Positions 15,948 to 23,945 of a DNA stretch of 64,000 bases are shown here, piece by piece. The stretch's first letter is position 1. Every line of letters starts with the position of its first letter. Made by a program: the position numbers and the translations under genes. Origin of the DNA: Haloplanus natans DSM 17983. Its GTDB lineage: Archaea; Halobacteriota; Halobacteria; Halobacteriales; Haloferacaceae. The notes under the pieces are model-generated. The model saw nothing but the letters and a program-made list of their open reading frames with translations. It was not told where the DNA came from and did not search any database. The stretch is taken from the NCBI RefSeq assembly GCF_000427685.1, contig NZ_KE386573.1, positions 2,278,938 through 2,342,937 of the forward strand, read 5' to 3'.

Positions 15948-16541
15948 GTGCTACCGGAGTGGGTGCAACTGCTGCCGCCGTGGCTGTTGGCTGGTGTCGG
16001 GATGGGTGCCGTAGCCGTCGTACTCGTCGCCGGCATCTTCGTCGCGGGCGACCGCCTGTTTCCCGCACCGGCGACCGATCGAGGGCCGCGGATCGACGGC
16101 ACCGATCGGCGACGGGCCGAGATTCGCACCTACCTCGGCTCCATCGGCGAACGCTACGTCGAGGACGCGACGGTCCACGACCACACCGTCGCGTTCTACC
16201 TCCCCGAACGCGAGGTGGCGATCACGTTCGACCCGCGGGCCTTCTTCGGCATCGAGGGCACGGGCACCCACGCCATCCTCTGTGAACACGAGATGCCCGG
16301 CCACCAACTCGGGCGGCGGCTCCCGTTCGAGACGCCGACCCGTCGCGGGCGGGCGGGGGGCACGAGTCGGGTCGGCACCGCGTTCGATCGTCTCGGCCTG
16401 TCTCCGACGGCCGACACCGACGAGGTGAAGGCGGCGTACCGACGGCGAGTCAAGGACGTTCACCCGGACCACGGTGGCGACAGCGAGTCGTTCAAACGGC
16501 TGCAAGACGCCTACGCGACGGCCAAAGAGCACGCCGACTGA
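15948..16541 (+). CDS. Membrane-anchored J-domain protein
   Basis: 197 residues. One N-terminal membrane helix (LLAGVGMGAVAVVLVAGIFVAG, about 13-34), a middle domain of about 90 residues with no match I recognise, and a C-terminal J domain: AFDRLGLSPTADTDEVKAAYRRRVKDVHPDHGGDSESFKRLQDAYATAKEH, with the HPD triad that stimulates Hsp70 ATPase. Compact, lacking the G/F and zinc regions of DnaJ, so it is a type III J protein likely recruiting DnaK to the membrane. GTG start 15948 (VLPEWVQLLPPW). 1-bp gap to the next gene. Confidence 0.85.
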   Translation: MLPEWVQLLPPWLLAGVGMGAVAVVLVAGIFVAGDRLFPAPATDRGPRIDGTDRRRAEIRTYLGSIGERYVEDATVHDHTVAFYLPEREVAITFDPRAFFGIEGTGTHAILCEHEMPGHQLGRRLPFETPTRRGRAGGTSRVGTAFDRLGLSPTADTDEVKAAYRRRVKDVHPDHGGDSESFKRLQDAYATAKEHAD

Positions 16542-16542
16542 C

Positions 16543-17253
16543 ATGGCGCTTCACGACGCCACGCCGGGCCGGGCGGCGTTTCTCCCGGCGGCGTCGGCGC
16601 TCGTCGTCGCCGACCCCCACGTCGGCCGCGGGGCGGCGACGAACGCCGGCCTGTTGTTGAACGAGCGCCGCGACCTACTGGACCGGCTGGCGGCCGCGAT
16701 GGACGCGACGACTCCGGAGACGGTCGTCTTCGCGGGCGACCTGTGTCACCGGTTCGGGGCGCCGAGCGATCGGTCGGCGGGGACGGTCCGGGCGCTCGCG
16801 GGGGCGGTCCGGGCGCGTGGAGCGCGGCCCGTCGCCGTCGCGGGCAACCACGATGGTGGGCTCCCGGAAATCTGGCCCGGCCCGGTCCAGGACGCCGTCC
16901 GCCTCGACGACGGCACGCTCGTCTGTCACGGCCACGAGGGGCCCGACGAGGAGGGTGACCGATACGTCTGTGGCCACCTCCATCCGGCCATCGAAATCGA
17001 GGGGCGCAAGCGCGACTGTTTCCTGTACGATCCGGCGGGCTACCGCGGCCGGCCGACGCTGACTCTCCCCGCGTTCTCGACGTTCGCGGCCGGGCTGCGG
17101 ATCGAGCGCCGTAACGCGGTCGACTCGCCGCTGGTCCCGGATATCGACGCCGTACGGCCGGGGGTGGTCACGGCTGAGTCGACGGCCGACGACGACCCGG
17201 AGACGCTGTGGTTCCCACCGCTCGCCGACCTGCGCCCCCACCTTCGTCGATAA
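16543..17253 (+). CDS. Metallophosphoesterase, calcineurin-like
   Basis: 236 residues. Two-metal phosphoesterase motifs: ALVVADPHVGRG (D-x-H), VFAGDLCHRFG (GD), VAGNHDGGLPEIW (GNHD), LVCHGHEGPDEEGDRYVCGHLHPAIE (GH...GHxH). Architecture matches the archaeal family of predicted ICC-like phosphoesterases that often sit beside helicases; no helicase is adjacent here. Substrate unknown. ATG 16543, 1 bp after the J-protein stop. Confidence 0.87.
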   Translation: MALHDATPGRAAFLPAASALVVADPHVGRGAATNAGLLLNERRDLLDRLAAAMDATTPETVVFAGDLCHRFGAPSDRSAGTVRALAGAVRARGARPVAVAGNHDGGLPEIWPGPVQDAVRLDDGTLVCHGHEGPDEEGDRYVCGHLHPAIEIEGRKRDCFLYDPAGYRGRPTLTLPAFSTFAAGLRIERRNAVDSPLVPDIDAVRPGVVTAESTADDDPETLWFPPLADLRPHLRR

Positions 17254-17284
17254 GGTTTACCCGGCGGAGCGTCTCGACGAAGAT

Positions 17285-17341
17285 ATGCACCGACGGCTAG
17301 CAGATCGACGCGAACGGCGGCACCGACCCGGAGGTGACTGA
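17285..17341 (+). CDS. Possible 18-residue upstream ORF
   Basis: ATG 17285 encodes MHRRLADRRERRHRPGGD and stops at 17339-17341, 2 bp before the E1-alpha GTG. Very basic, unlike haloarchaeal proteins. Its last codons contain the GGAGGTGA ribosome-binding site of the next gene. It may be a translated uORF or chance. No homologue recalled. Confidence 0.25.
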   Translation: MHRRLADRRERRHRPGGD

Positions 17342-17343
17342 CC

Positions 17344-18438
17344 GTGGACTACGACGCCGACGGGTTCGTCCGGGTCCTCGACGAGGAGGGCCACGTCGTC
17401 GACGCGGACGCGATGCCGGACCTCCCGGACGAGACGCTCGTCGGGATGTATCGGGACATGCGTCTGACCCGCCATTTCGACCAGCGGGCGATCAACATCC
17501 AGCGCCAGGGTCGACTCGGTACCTTCGCCTCCGGCGCCGGACAGGAGGGGGCACAGGTCGGCTCGACGTACGCGCTCGCCGACGACGACTGGATCCTCTA
17601 CCAGTACCGCGAACACGGTGCCGTCGTCGTCCGCGGCCTCGACGCCGGCTACCTAGAGTACTGGATGGGCCACGAGTCGGGCAACGCCAGCCTCGCGGAG
17701 AAGGGTATCTTCCCGCTCAACATCGCCATCGCGGACCACCTGCCCCACGCCGTCGGGATGTCGTGGGCGTCGAAGCTGAAAGGTGACGACCGGGCGGCGG
17801 TCGTCCACTTCGGCGATGGGGCGACCAGCGAGGGCGACTTCCACGAGGCGATGAACTTCGCGGGCGTCTTCGATACGCCGACCGTCTTCTTCTGTAACAA
17901 CAACGGCTGGGCCATCTCGCATCCGGTGGAGAACCAGACGGCGAGCGACACCATCGCGGTGAAGGCCGACGCCTACGGGATGGAGGGCGTCCGCGTCGAC
18001 GGGATGGACCCCCTGGCCTGTTACGCGGTGACGGCGGAGGCGGTCGAGCGGGCGCGCGACCCGGCCGACGGGGAGACGCGTCCGACGCTGATCGAGGCCG
18101 TGACCTACCGCTTCGGCGCCCACACCACCGCCGACGACCCGACCGTCTACCGCGACGACGAGGAGGTCGAAACGTGGAAGCAACGGGACCCCCTGAAGCG
18201 GTTCGAGGCGTTCCTCCGGCGAACCGATCGGCTGGACGACGAGCGCGAGGCCGAAATCCGGGCCGACATCGAGGAGTACGTGGCAGGTATCATCGACGAG
18301 GCGTCGACGGTGGACGCCGACCCCGGGTCGATGTTCGAACACGCCTACGCGGAGCTACCGCCGGAGCTCCAGCGACAGCGGGAGGGCTTTCTCTCCATGC
18401 TAGAGGCGTACGGTGACGAGGCGTTCCTGCGCGAGTGA
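17344..18438 (+). CDS. 2-oxoacid dehydrogenase E1 component, alpha subunit (pyruvate dehydrogenase-like)
   Basis: 364 residues. Thiamine-diphosphate-dependent decarboxylase subunit. The TPP motif runs from GDGATSEGDFHEAMNF (157-172) to CNNNGWAISHPVE (184-196). Also GAGQEGAQVG at 64-73, YREHGAVV, and HTTADDPTVYR. GTG start 17344, backed by Shine-Dalgarno GGAGGTGA at 17331-17338. Odd: there is no E1-beta, E2 or E3 gene anywhere in the window, so it is an orphan that must pair with a distant E1-beta or act in an incomplete complex. Haloarchaea carry several such operons whose substrates (branched-chain or other 2-oxoacids) are mostly unproven. Confidence 0.87.
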   Translation: MDYDADGFVRVLDEEGHVVDADAMPDLPDETLVGMYRDMRLTRHFDQRAINIQRQGRLGTFASGAGQEGAQVGSTYALADDDWILYQYREHGAVVVRGLDAGYLEYWMGHESGNASLAEKGIFPLNIAIADHLPHAVGMSWASKLKGDDRAAVVHFGDGATSEGDFHEAMNFAGVFDTPTVFFCNNNGWAISHPVENQTASDTIAVKADAYGMEGVRVDGMDPLACYAVTAEAVERARDPADGETRPTLIEAVTYRFGAHTTADDPTVYRDDEEVETWKQRDPLKRFEAFLRRTDRLDDEREAEIRADIEEYVAGIIDEASTVDADPGSMFEHAYAELPPELQRQREGFLSMLEAYGDEAFLRE

Positions 18439-18446
18439 CGGAGTCG

Positions 18447-18522
18447 TCCTGTCGGCTGTAATTCGGTGCGGATGGTCGACACCCGGGGAGCGAATCTCTT
18501 GCAACGGTTACGGCCGGCAGTA
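18447..18522. mobile_element. Palindromic mini-element 5 (MITE-like)
   Basis: 76 bp with TCCTGTCGGCTGTAA at the left and TTACGGCCGGCAGTA at the right (12/15 match), the same tips as the copy at 4680. The interior is more decayed (GGTGCGGATGG...). It fills almost all of the gap between two convergent genes. Its right end abuts the TCA that is the stop codon (minus strand) of the PH-domain gene; the left flank is TCG. So a TNA-type duplication is possible but not exact. Confidence 0.6.
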
Positions 18523-19167
18523 TCAGCCGTCGGTCGGGTCGCTTTCCTCCGCAGTCGACGGCCCGGCGTCCGAATCGCGGTCGGCGAGTCGGCGTTCGAC
18601 CCGCTCGAACGCCTCGCGGGTGGCGCGCACCTCCTCGATCAGTTCGGCCAACTGGTCGGCGGTGGCGGGGGCGTCACCGGAACCGACATCGTCACCGCGC
18701 TCCGCACGCCGGCGCGTTAGTTCGGTGATCCGGTCGCGGACGGCCGGCGCGTCAGGAATCCCGTCGAAAGAAATTTCGGCGCCGCTGCTGCCGGCGGTGC
18801 TGATCGAGATGGAGCCGTAGTCGAACTGCTTGCCCCAGAAGCTCCGGTTGTACTCCGTGTTCTGGATGCGGTCCAAGTCGACCGTCTCGATGTTGGTCGA
18901 GAAGACGCCCGACTTGACGTACAGCGACTCGGTGGTGACGACGTAGTCCGTGTTCTGGATGCGAAGATAGGCGAAGGGGACACCGAGGAGGATCAGGAAG
19001 CCGATCAGGACGACGGTCAACAGGAGCCCACTGAGGATGGTGCCGTACAGCGTCTCGAACGCCGGCCGGCCGGTCCAGACGATTTCCTCGCCGGGGTCGA
19101 GCGAGAGCCACTCGGGGGGCGTCGCCTCGTCGTCGGTCGCCTCGGTGACCGCGTCGGCGCCGCTCAT
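18523..19167 (-). CDS. PH-domain (bPH2/DUF304-like) membrane protein
   Basis: 214 residues. Membrane hairpin at about 42-65 (YGTILSGLLLTVVLIGFLILLGVPF), followed by a YdbS-like bacterial PH domain: YVVTTESLYVKSGVFSTNIETVDLDRIQNTEYNRSFWGKQFDYGSISISTAGSSGAEISF. The C-terminal helix contains a heptad-like LAELIEEVRATREAFERVERRL. Probably a membrane-associated scaffold; its function is unknown. Paralogous to the next upstream gene, whose reading frame overlaps it by 4 bp (ATGA). The pair is an operon. Confidence 0.8.
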   Translation of the reverse strand: MSGADAVTEATDDEATPPEWLSLDPGEEIVWTGRPAFETLYGTILSGLLLTVVLIGFLILLGVPFAYLRIQNTDYVVTTESLYVKSGVFSTNIETVDLDRIQNTEYNRSFWGKQFDYGSISISTAGSSGAEISFDGIPDAPAVRDRITELTRRRAERGDDVGSGDAPATADQLAELIEEVRATREAFERVERRLADRDSDAGPSTAEESDPTDG

Positions 19168-19796
19168 CGCTCGCTCACCGTCCGGTCGAGGCGAGTCGCT
19201 GCCGCGCGGAGCGCGCCGAACTCGTCGAGGAGAGCGTCGACCGTCGCCGCGTCGATGGGAGCGTCGGCGGCGTCGCATCGCGTCCGATCGGCGCCGATCA
19301 GCCGCCGAATCTCGGTCCGGACGGGGCCGGGGTCGTCCAGATCGGTGAACTGCAGGTCGACGCCGTCGGAGCCGGCGGTACTGATCGAGATGGTGCCGTA
19401 GTCGAAGAGGTTGCCCCAGACGCCTTTCGAGAGGCTCGTCCGCTCGACGGCCGACAGGCCGACGCGGAAGACACGCATCGACACGACACCGGCCTTGCGG
19501 TAGAGACCCCGATCGGTCAGGACGTACTCGACGTGGGTCGTGCGGAGGTAGCTACCGACGACGGCGGCGATGGCCGGGAGGGCGAGGAGAACGGCCCCCA
19601 CGGCGAAGAACGTCCCCGGGAGCGCCGAGGCGGGGGCGGGGACGGCCTGCGGGCCGAGCGTCGCGCCGAGTGCGAGGAGGGCGATCCAGAGGGCAGCGAC
19701 GGCGGCCGTCGGAAGGACGCGCCGAATCCGGGGCGCGCCGCGCCAGACGACCGTCTCGTCGGAATCGATGGAGAGCCAGTCGGGACGGGAGTCCAT
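19164..19796 (-). CDS. PH-domain (bPH2/DUF304-like) membrane protein, paralogue
   Basis: 210 residues. Same plan as its neighbour: WLSIDSDETVVWRGAPRIRRVLP at the N-terminus, two membrane helices (about 29-48 and 62-82), a PH domain with YVLTDRGLYRKAGVVSMRVFRVGLSAVERTSLSKGVWGNLFDYGTISISTAGSDGVDLQF, and a C-terminal helix. The repeated GNLFDYGTISISTAGS block shows tandem duplication of an ancestral gene. First gene of the pair. Confidence 0.8.
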   Translation of the reverse strand: MDSRPDWLSIDSDETVVWRGAPRIRRVLPTAAVAALWIALLALGATLGPQAVPAPASALPGTFFAVGAVLLALPAIAAVVGSYLRTTHVEYVLTDRGLYRKAGVVSMRVFRVGLSAVERTSLSKGVWGNLFDYGTISISTAGSDGVDLQFTDLDDPGPVRTEIRRLIGADRTRCDAADAPIDAATVDALLDEFGALRAAATRLDRTVSER

Positions 19797-19892
19797 ACCG
19801 CCATCTCACGTGTCGGGATGGTAAAAGTAGGCGGCCGCGGGCTGGTGCCGACATCGTAACGCCGATACCGCATACGCGAGAGCCGTACAGCC

Positions 19893-20597
19893 ATGCGCTA
19901 CCCTCGCGACGACCCCGGCCACGACCGGGTCGCGACCCTCGACATCGAGACGACGGCGACCGATCCGTCGAGTGGCGAACTCGTGTCGATCGGCGTCGGC
20001 GTCCACGACTGCGACGAGTCGCTGACCGCGGCGACCTACGAGACGTTTCACCGTCGGGGAGACGGGCCGGCGGGCGCTCGGGGAGCGGACGACGTCGACG
20101 AGGCGGCGCTCGTCGACCGGGCGATGGGCCGCCTCGCCGACGCCGACCCCGACGGCCTCGTGACCTACAACGGCGTGGAGTTCGACCTGTCGTTCGTCGA
20201 GGGGCGACTCGACCGTCTCGGCTCGGCGGTCGACCTGCCGGCGATCACGTCGTCGCCGGTCCACCTCGATCTCTTTCTCGACCGCAAGCGCCGGGCCGAG
20301 GATGAGGGGTCGCCGTGGCCGCGCCTCGAAGCGTGTCTGGAGGCGTACGGCTACGCGCCGCCGAAGACGGTCTGGCGGGGAGCCCCGCTCACGAACGCGC
20401 GCTTCGGCGAGGAACTCGGGCCGGCGTACCTGCGGACGCTCGGCACCGAGACGGGGGCGCGCTTTCGCGCATCGCTGACCGAGGTGATCGACCACTACCT
20501 GATCGGCGACCTGGAGGCGACGCTCGCGCTCTACTACGCCGACCTCGGGGAATCGGTCGAGGGGTCGTATCTCGGAACCGAACGGCGGTTCGACTAA
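19893..20597 (+). CDS. DEDD-type 3'-5' exonuclease / RNase H-like protein (YprB-like)
   Basis: 234 residues. DnaQ-like fold: ATLDIETTATDPSSGELVSIGVG (D-x-E), LVTYNGVEFDLSFVEGRL, PVHLDLFLDRKR, and HYLIGDLEATLALYYADL with the last acidic residues. This matches the RNase_H_2/YprB family of predicted nucleases, and DNA or RNA specificity cannot be told. The 3' end overlaps the convergent amine-oxidase gene by 4 bp. Confidence 0.82.
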   Translation: MRYPRDDPGHDRVATLDIETTATDPSSGELVSIGVGVHDCDESLTAATYETFHRRGDGPAGARGADDVDEAALVDRAMGRLADADPDGLVTYNGVEFDLSFVEGRLDRLGSAVDLPAITSSPVHLDLFLDRKRRAEDEGSPWPRLEACLEAYGYAPPKTVWRGAPLTNARFGEELGPAYLRTLGTETGARFRASLTEVIDHYLIGDLEATLALYYADLGESVEGSYLGTERRFD

Positions 20598-21871
20598 TCG
20601 AGATCCGCGCGGACGGCTTCGGCGGCTTCCCGCCCGCTCCGCATCGCCCCCTGGATCGACGACCACGTGGTGTAGTCGCCGGCGAGATAGACGGGACCGT
20701 TCGGGTCGCGGGTGTCGGGCAGGTCGTCGTGGACGCCGGGTGGCTGTGCGAACTGCGCGAACTCGATGCGCTCGGTGTGGACGGCATCGAGGCCGCCGAA
20801 CAGGCGCTCGGGATACCACGCGGCGAGGGCGTCGCGCGTCGATTCGAGGAGGTCGGCCTCGGCAACGTCTAAGGCCTCGCCACCGAGGAACGTGGCCGCC
20901 AACAGCGTCCGGTCGTCGGGGGCATAGGAGGGGGCGACCGAGGAGAGCGGGACGACGATGTTGGGGCGGTCGTCCGCGGCGTTGAGGTGAATCTTCCGCC
21001 GGTCGTCGAGGGGGGCGTCGTCGGGGAGTGCACAGTACAGTGTCGTCGAGGAGCGTGCGGTCGTCGGAATCGACGCCACGCCGGTCAGGCGGCGAGCGGT
21101 TCGCGGATCGGTGGCGACGACGACGGCGTCGGCCTCGAAGGTCCGTGATTCGGTTTCGACGAGGCCGTCGCCGTCGGCGGAAACGGCGGCGACGGCCTCG
21201 TCGAGGTGGAGCGTCGCCCCGGCGTCGCGTGCGTGCTCGGCCAACTGCGCGGGGACGGCGGCCATCCCGTCGGCGGGGAGGGCAATCTTCCCTTCACTCA
21301 TCGACTTGAACGTGTACTCGAAGACGCGTTTCGAGGTCGAAAGGGAGCGATCGAGGGTGATGCCGCCGTAGAAGGGAGCGACGAAGTTGTCGACGTAGCG
21401 GTCCGAAAAGCCCCAGTCCCGGAGGTAGTCGTCGATGGGGTCGTCGGGGCTCCCGAATATCTCGGCCTCGTCGCGGCCCCCGACGTGTTGACGGAGGGCG
21501 AGCGTCCGGAGTTTGTCCGTGGTCGTCACCTCGCGGTTGAACATGGAGTCGGTAAGCGAGAGCGGATCGCGCAAGGGATCGGAGAGGACCGACCGCTCGC
21601 CGGGACGGGCGATGACGGCGCCGGGCGAGAAGGCCTGGAGGTCGAGGGACGCGAGGTCGAGTTCCCGCCGGACGGCCGGGTAGGCGGTAAAGAGCACCTG
21701 AAAGCCGCGGTCGATCGTGAACCCGTCGACGCGGTGAGTGCGGACCCGGCCGCCGACCGCCTCGCGTCGCTCGAAGACCGTCACGTCCACGTCCGCGTCG
21801 GCGAGGTGGCGCGCGGCGACGAGGCCGGAGAGCCCAGCGCCGACGACGACGACCGACGTTGAGTCGTCCAT
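20594..21871 (-). CDS. FAD-dependent amine oxidase / protoporphyrinogen-oxidase-like protein
   Basis: 425 residues. N-terminal dinucleotide fold VVVVGAGLSGLVAARHLADADVDVTVFERREAVGGRVRTHRVDGFTIDRGFQVLF, typical of the NAD(P)-binding amine-oxidase family with the GGR motif; C-terminal PVYLAGDYTTWSSIQGAMRSGREAAEAV FAD motif. Haloarchaeal homologues are annotated as phytoene desaturase- or protoporphyrinogen oxidase-like, and the substrate is not resolved. ATG 21871 starts MDDSTSVVVVGAG. The frame continuing to 21997 is not coding and overlaps the next gene's 5' end. Confidence 0.82.
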   Translation of the reverse strand: MDDSTSVVVVGAGLSGLVAARHLADADVDVTVFERREAVGGRVRTHRVDGFTIDRGFQVLFTAYPAVRRELDLASLDLQAFSPGAVIARPGERSVLSDPLRDPLSLTDSMFNREVTTTDKLRTLALRQHVGGRDEAEIFGSPDDPIDDYLRDWGFSDRYVDNFVAPFYGGITLDRSLSTSKRVFEYTFKSMSEGKIALPADGMAAVPAQLAEHARDAGATLHLDEAVAAVSADGDGLVETESRTFEADAVVVATDPRTARRLTGVASIPTTARSSTTLYCALPDDAPLDDRRKIHLNAADDRPNIVVPLSSVAPSYAPDDRTLLAATFLGGEALDVAEADLLESTRDALAAWYPERLFGGLDAVHTERIEFAQFAQPPGVHDDLPDTRDPNGPVYLAGDYTTWSSIQGAMRSGREAAEAVRADLD

Positions 21872-21959
21872 ATCGGTCGGTCGGCGTGGTGGCGTAAAGA
21901 ATCCCGGGGACGACGCCGGAGAGGAACAGGGATTTGCGCCTCCGGTCCGAGGGGCGCGT

Positions 21960-23129
21960 ATGGACACTGCCGACGCGTTCGTCGGACTCGACTGCACGGC
22001 GACCGGCGACCGGTACGCACCCGACCACGCCGGACGGAGCGACGCCGGCGCGCCGCTCGATCCCGCCTACGATCTCGACGCCGTCGACCCTGCGAGCCTC
22101 CCGACCGGCCCCACCTCGATGTGGGCGTACGACGCTCTCCTGCCAGTTCCCGCCACCGACGCCGTTTCCGCCGCGGAGGGCGCGACGCCGCTGCTCGACG
22201 CCCCCGACCTCGCCGCCGATCTCGGCGTCGGGCGCGTCCACCTCAAAGACGAGGGGCGGAACCCGACGGGGACCGTCCTCGACCGGGGGCTGTCGGTCGC
22301 GGTGACGATGGCCGAGCGGCACGGCGCCGATCTGCTGGCGCTCGCGGCGCCGGGCAACGCCGGCCAGTCCGCGGCGGCGTACGCCGGGCGGGTGGATACG
22401 GACCTGTACGCGTATCTCCCCTCGCGCGCGCCGTTCCCGAACAAGGCGATGGTGAACGTCCACGGCGCCGACATGCGCGTGACCGGCGGGCGCTACCCCG
22501 ACGCGCTGGCGGCGCTCGAATCGGATCTGGCCCGTGACTGGTACTCCCTCCAGGCGTTCACGACGCCGTACCGCCACGACGGCGCCAAGACGCTGGCCTA
22601 CGAGGTGGCCGCCACGCGGGACTGGACGGCGCCGGACGCCGTCGTCGTCGCCGTCGGGACCGGCGAGACGTTCGTGGGCGTCGCCCGCGGGTTCCGTGAC
22701 CTCGATGCGCTGGGACTGATCGACCGGGTGCCCCGGTGTTACGCCGTCCAGCCCGAGGGGTGTGCGCCGGTCGTCGACGCCCACGAGTCGGGCGGGGACG
22801 TGGAGGCGGTCGAATACCCCGACACCATCTGTGGCGAACTGGAGATTCCGGAACCGCCGGGCGGGGCGATGACCCTCGACGCCATCGACGCGACGGGGGG
22901 CGGCGCGGTGACGGTGACGGACGAAGACTTGCTGGAGAGCGCGGTGACGCTCACCCAACGGCTCGGGACGGAGGTGGGGGCAACTGGTGGCGCGGCCGCC
23001 GCCGGCGCGTGGGCGCTCGCCGACCGCGGCGACCTGGGCGCCGAGGAGTCGGTCGTCCTCGTCAACGCCGACGCGGGCGTGAAGACGGCGGACGTACTCC
23101 GCAGTCACCTGATGGGACAGGGCGTCTGA
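21960..23129 (+). CDS. Threonine synthase-like PLP-fold protein lacking the Schiff-base lysine
   Basis: 389 residues. Fold-type II PLP family: GATPLLDAPDLAADLGVGRVHLKDEG, NPTGTVLDRG (101-110), APGNAGQSAAAYAGR (phosphate loop near 131-145), AVGTGETFVGVARG, and ALTQRLGTEVGATGGAAAAGA-type C-terminus. In threonine synthases the segment reads NPTGSFKDRG and the Lys binds PLP; here the codons give T-V-L-D, so residue 107 is Leu. Unless another Lys substitutes, classic PLP catalysis is not expected. It otherwise looks intact, so it may be a diverged paralogue with a new role. The stop codon TGA is the left target duplication of a mini-element. Confidence 0.82.
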   Translation: MDTADAFVGLDCTATGDRYAPDHAGRSDAGAPLDPAYDLDAVDPASLPTGPTSMWAYDALLPVPATDAVSAAEGATPLLDAPDLAADLGVGRVHLKDEGRNPTGTVLDRGLSVAVTMAERHGADLLALAAPGNAGQSAAAYAGRVDTDLYAYLPSRAPFPNKAMVNVHGADMRVTGGRYPDALAALESDLARDWYSLQAFTTPYRHDGAKTLAYEVAATRDWTAPDAVVVAVGTGETFVGVARGFRDLDALGLIDRVPRCYAVQPEGCAPVVDAHESGGDVEAVEYPDTICGELEIPEPPGGAMTLDAIDATGGGAVTVTDEDLLESAVTLTQRLGTEVGATGGAAAAGAWALADRGDLGAEESVVLVNADAGVKTADVLRSHLMGQGV

Positions 23130-23209
23130 TAGTGTTTATTGTAAGTCATTACCGGTTGGTCGCCGGACCGTCTTGGCGACCCATCGGTAACCAGTTACAA
23201 TGAACACTA
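23130..23209 (-). mobile_element. Palindromic mini-element 1 (MITE-like), 80 bp, TGA target duplication
   Basis: Ends TAGTGTTTATTGTAA and TTACAATGAACACTA (14/15 match); inner arms ACCGGTTGGTCGCC and GGCGACCCATCGGT. Flanked by TGA at 23127-23129 and TGA at 23210-23212. The left TGA is the stop codon of the preceding gene. Its inner asymmetry is reversed relative to the copies at 36805 and 52000, so it lies in the opposite orientation. Confidence 0.85.
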
Positions 23210-23267
23210 TGAGTCGGTTTCGACACAACACCTTTATGAATTAGACGCATCAAAAAGCGACAGAGAG

Positions 23268-23945
23268 ATGCTGAGCGACGCGATGGAGGATTACCTCAAG
23301 GCGATCTATCGGCTCCAGTCGGAGGACGGTGCCCCGGTGTCGACCTCCGCCATCGCCGACGAGGTGGGGAAGACGGCGCCGACGGTGACGAGCATGGTGC
23401 AGAAACTCGCCGACCAGGGGCTGCTGGAACGCGAGAAGTACAAGGGGGTCGAACTCACCCCGGAAGGGGAGACGGTGGCGCTAGAGGTGGTCCGCCACCA
23501 CCGACTGCTCGAGGCCTACCTCGCCGAACGCCTCGACTACTCCTGGACGGACGTTCACGAGGAGGCGGACGCCCTCGAACACCACATCTCCGAGGAGTTC
23601 GAGCGGCGGGTGGCGGAGGCGCTGGGCGATCCGGAGGTCGATCCACACGGCGATCCGATCCCCGGTGCCGACCTGCGACCGCTGGAGCGCGACGAGACGA
23701 CGCCGCTGAGCGACCACGAGACGGGCGACCGGGTGGTCGTCAGTCGAGTTCGTGACCGCGACGAGGAGGAACTCGCCTACCTCGACGACGCGGGCGTGCG
23801 GCCCGACACGGAGTTGGAAATCCTCGACGTGGCGCCGTTCGGGATGGTGACGGTTCGGATCGGCGACCGGGAGCAGAGCCTCCCCGAGTCGGTGGCGCGG
23901 ACGATCCGAGTCCGACCGGCCGAGGCGGAGGTGAGCGGCACGTGA
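23268..23945 (+). CDS. DtxR/MntR family metal-dependent transcriptional regulator
   Basis: 225 residues. N-terminal winged helix: MLSDAMEDYLKAIYRLQSEDGAPVSTSAIADEVGKTAPTVTSMVQKLADQGLLEREKYKGVELTPEG; dimerisation/metal domain HHRLLEAYLAERLDYSWTDVHEEADALEHHISEEFERRVAEALG with the His/Glu ligands of the family; and a C-terminal FeoA/SH3-like domain (about 150-215). It senses Mn2+ or Fe2+. A CCTTTATGAA box at 23231-23240 sits 28-37 nt before ATG 23268, between the mini-element and the gene. The stop overlaps the GTG of the GDT1 transporter, so it probably controls that transporter as part of its own operon. Confidence 0.9.
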   Translation: MLSDAMEDYLKAIYRLQSEDGAPVSTSAIADEVGKTAPTVTSMVQKLADQGLLEREKYKGVELTPEGETVALEVVRHHRLLEAYLAERLDYSWTDVHEEADALEHHISEEFERRVAEALGDPEVDPHGDPIPGADLRPLERDETTPLSDHETGDRVVVSRVRDRDEEELAYLDDAGVRPDTELEILDVAPFGMVTVRIGDREQSLPESVARTIRVRPAEAEVSGT

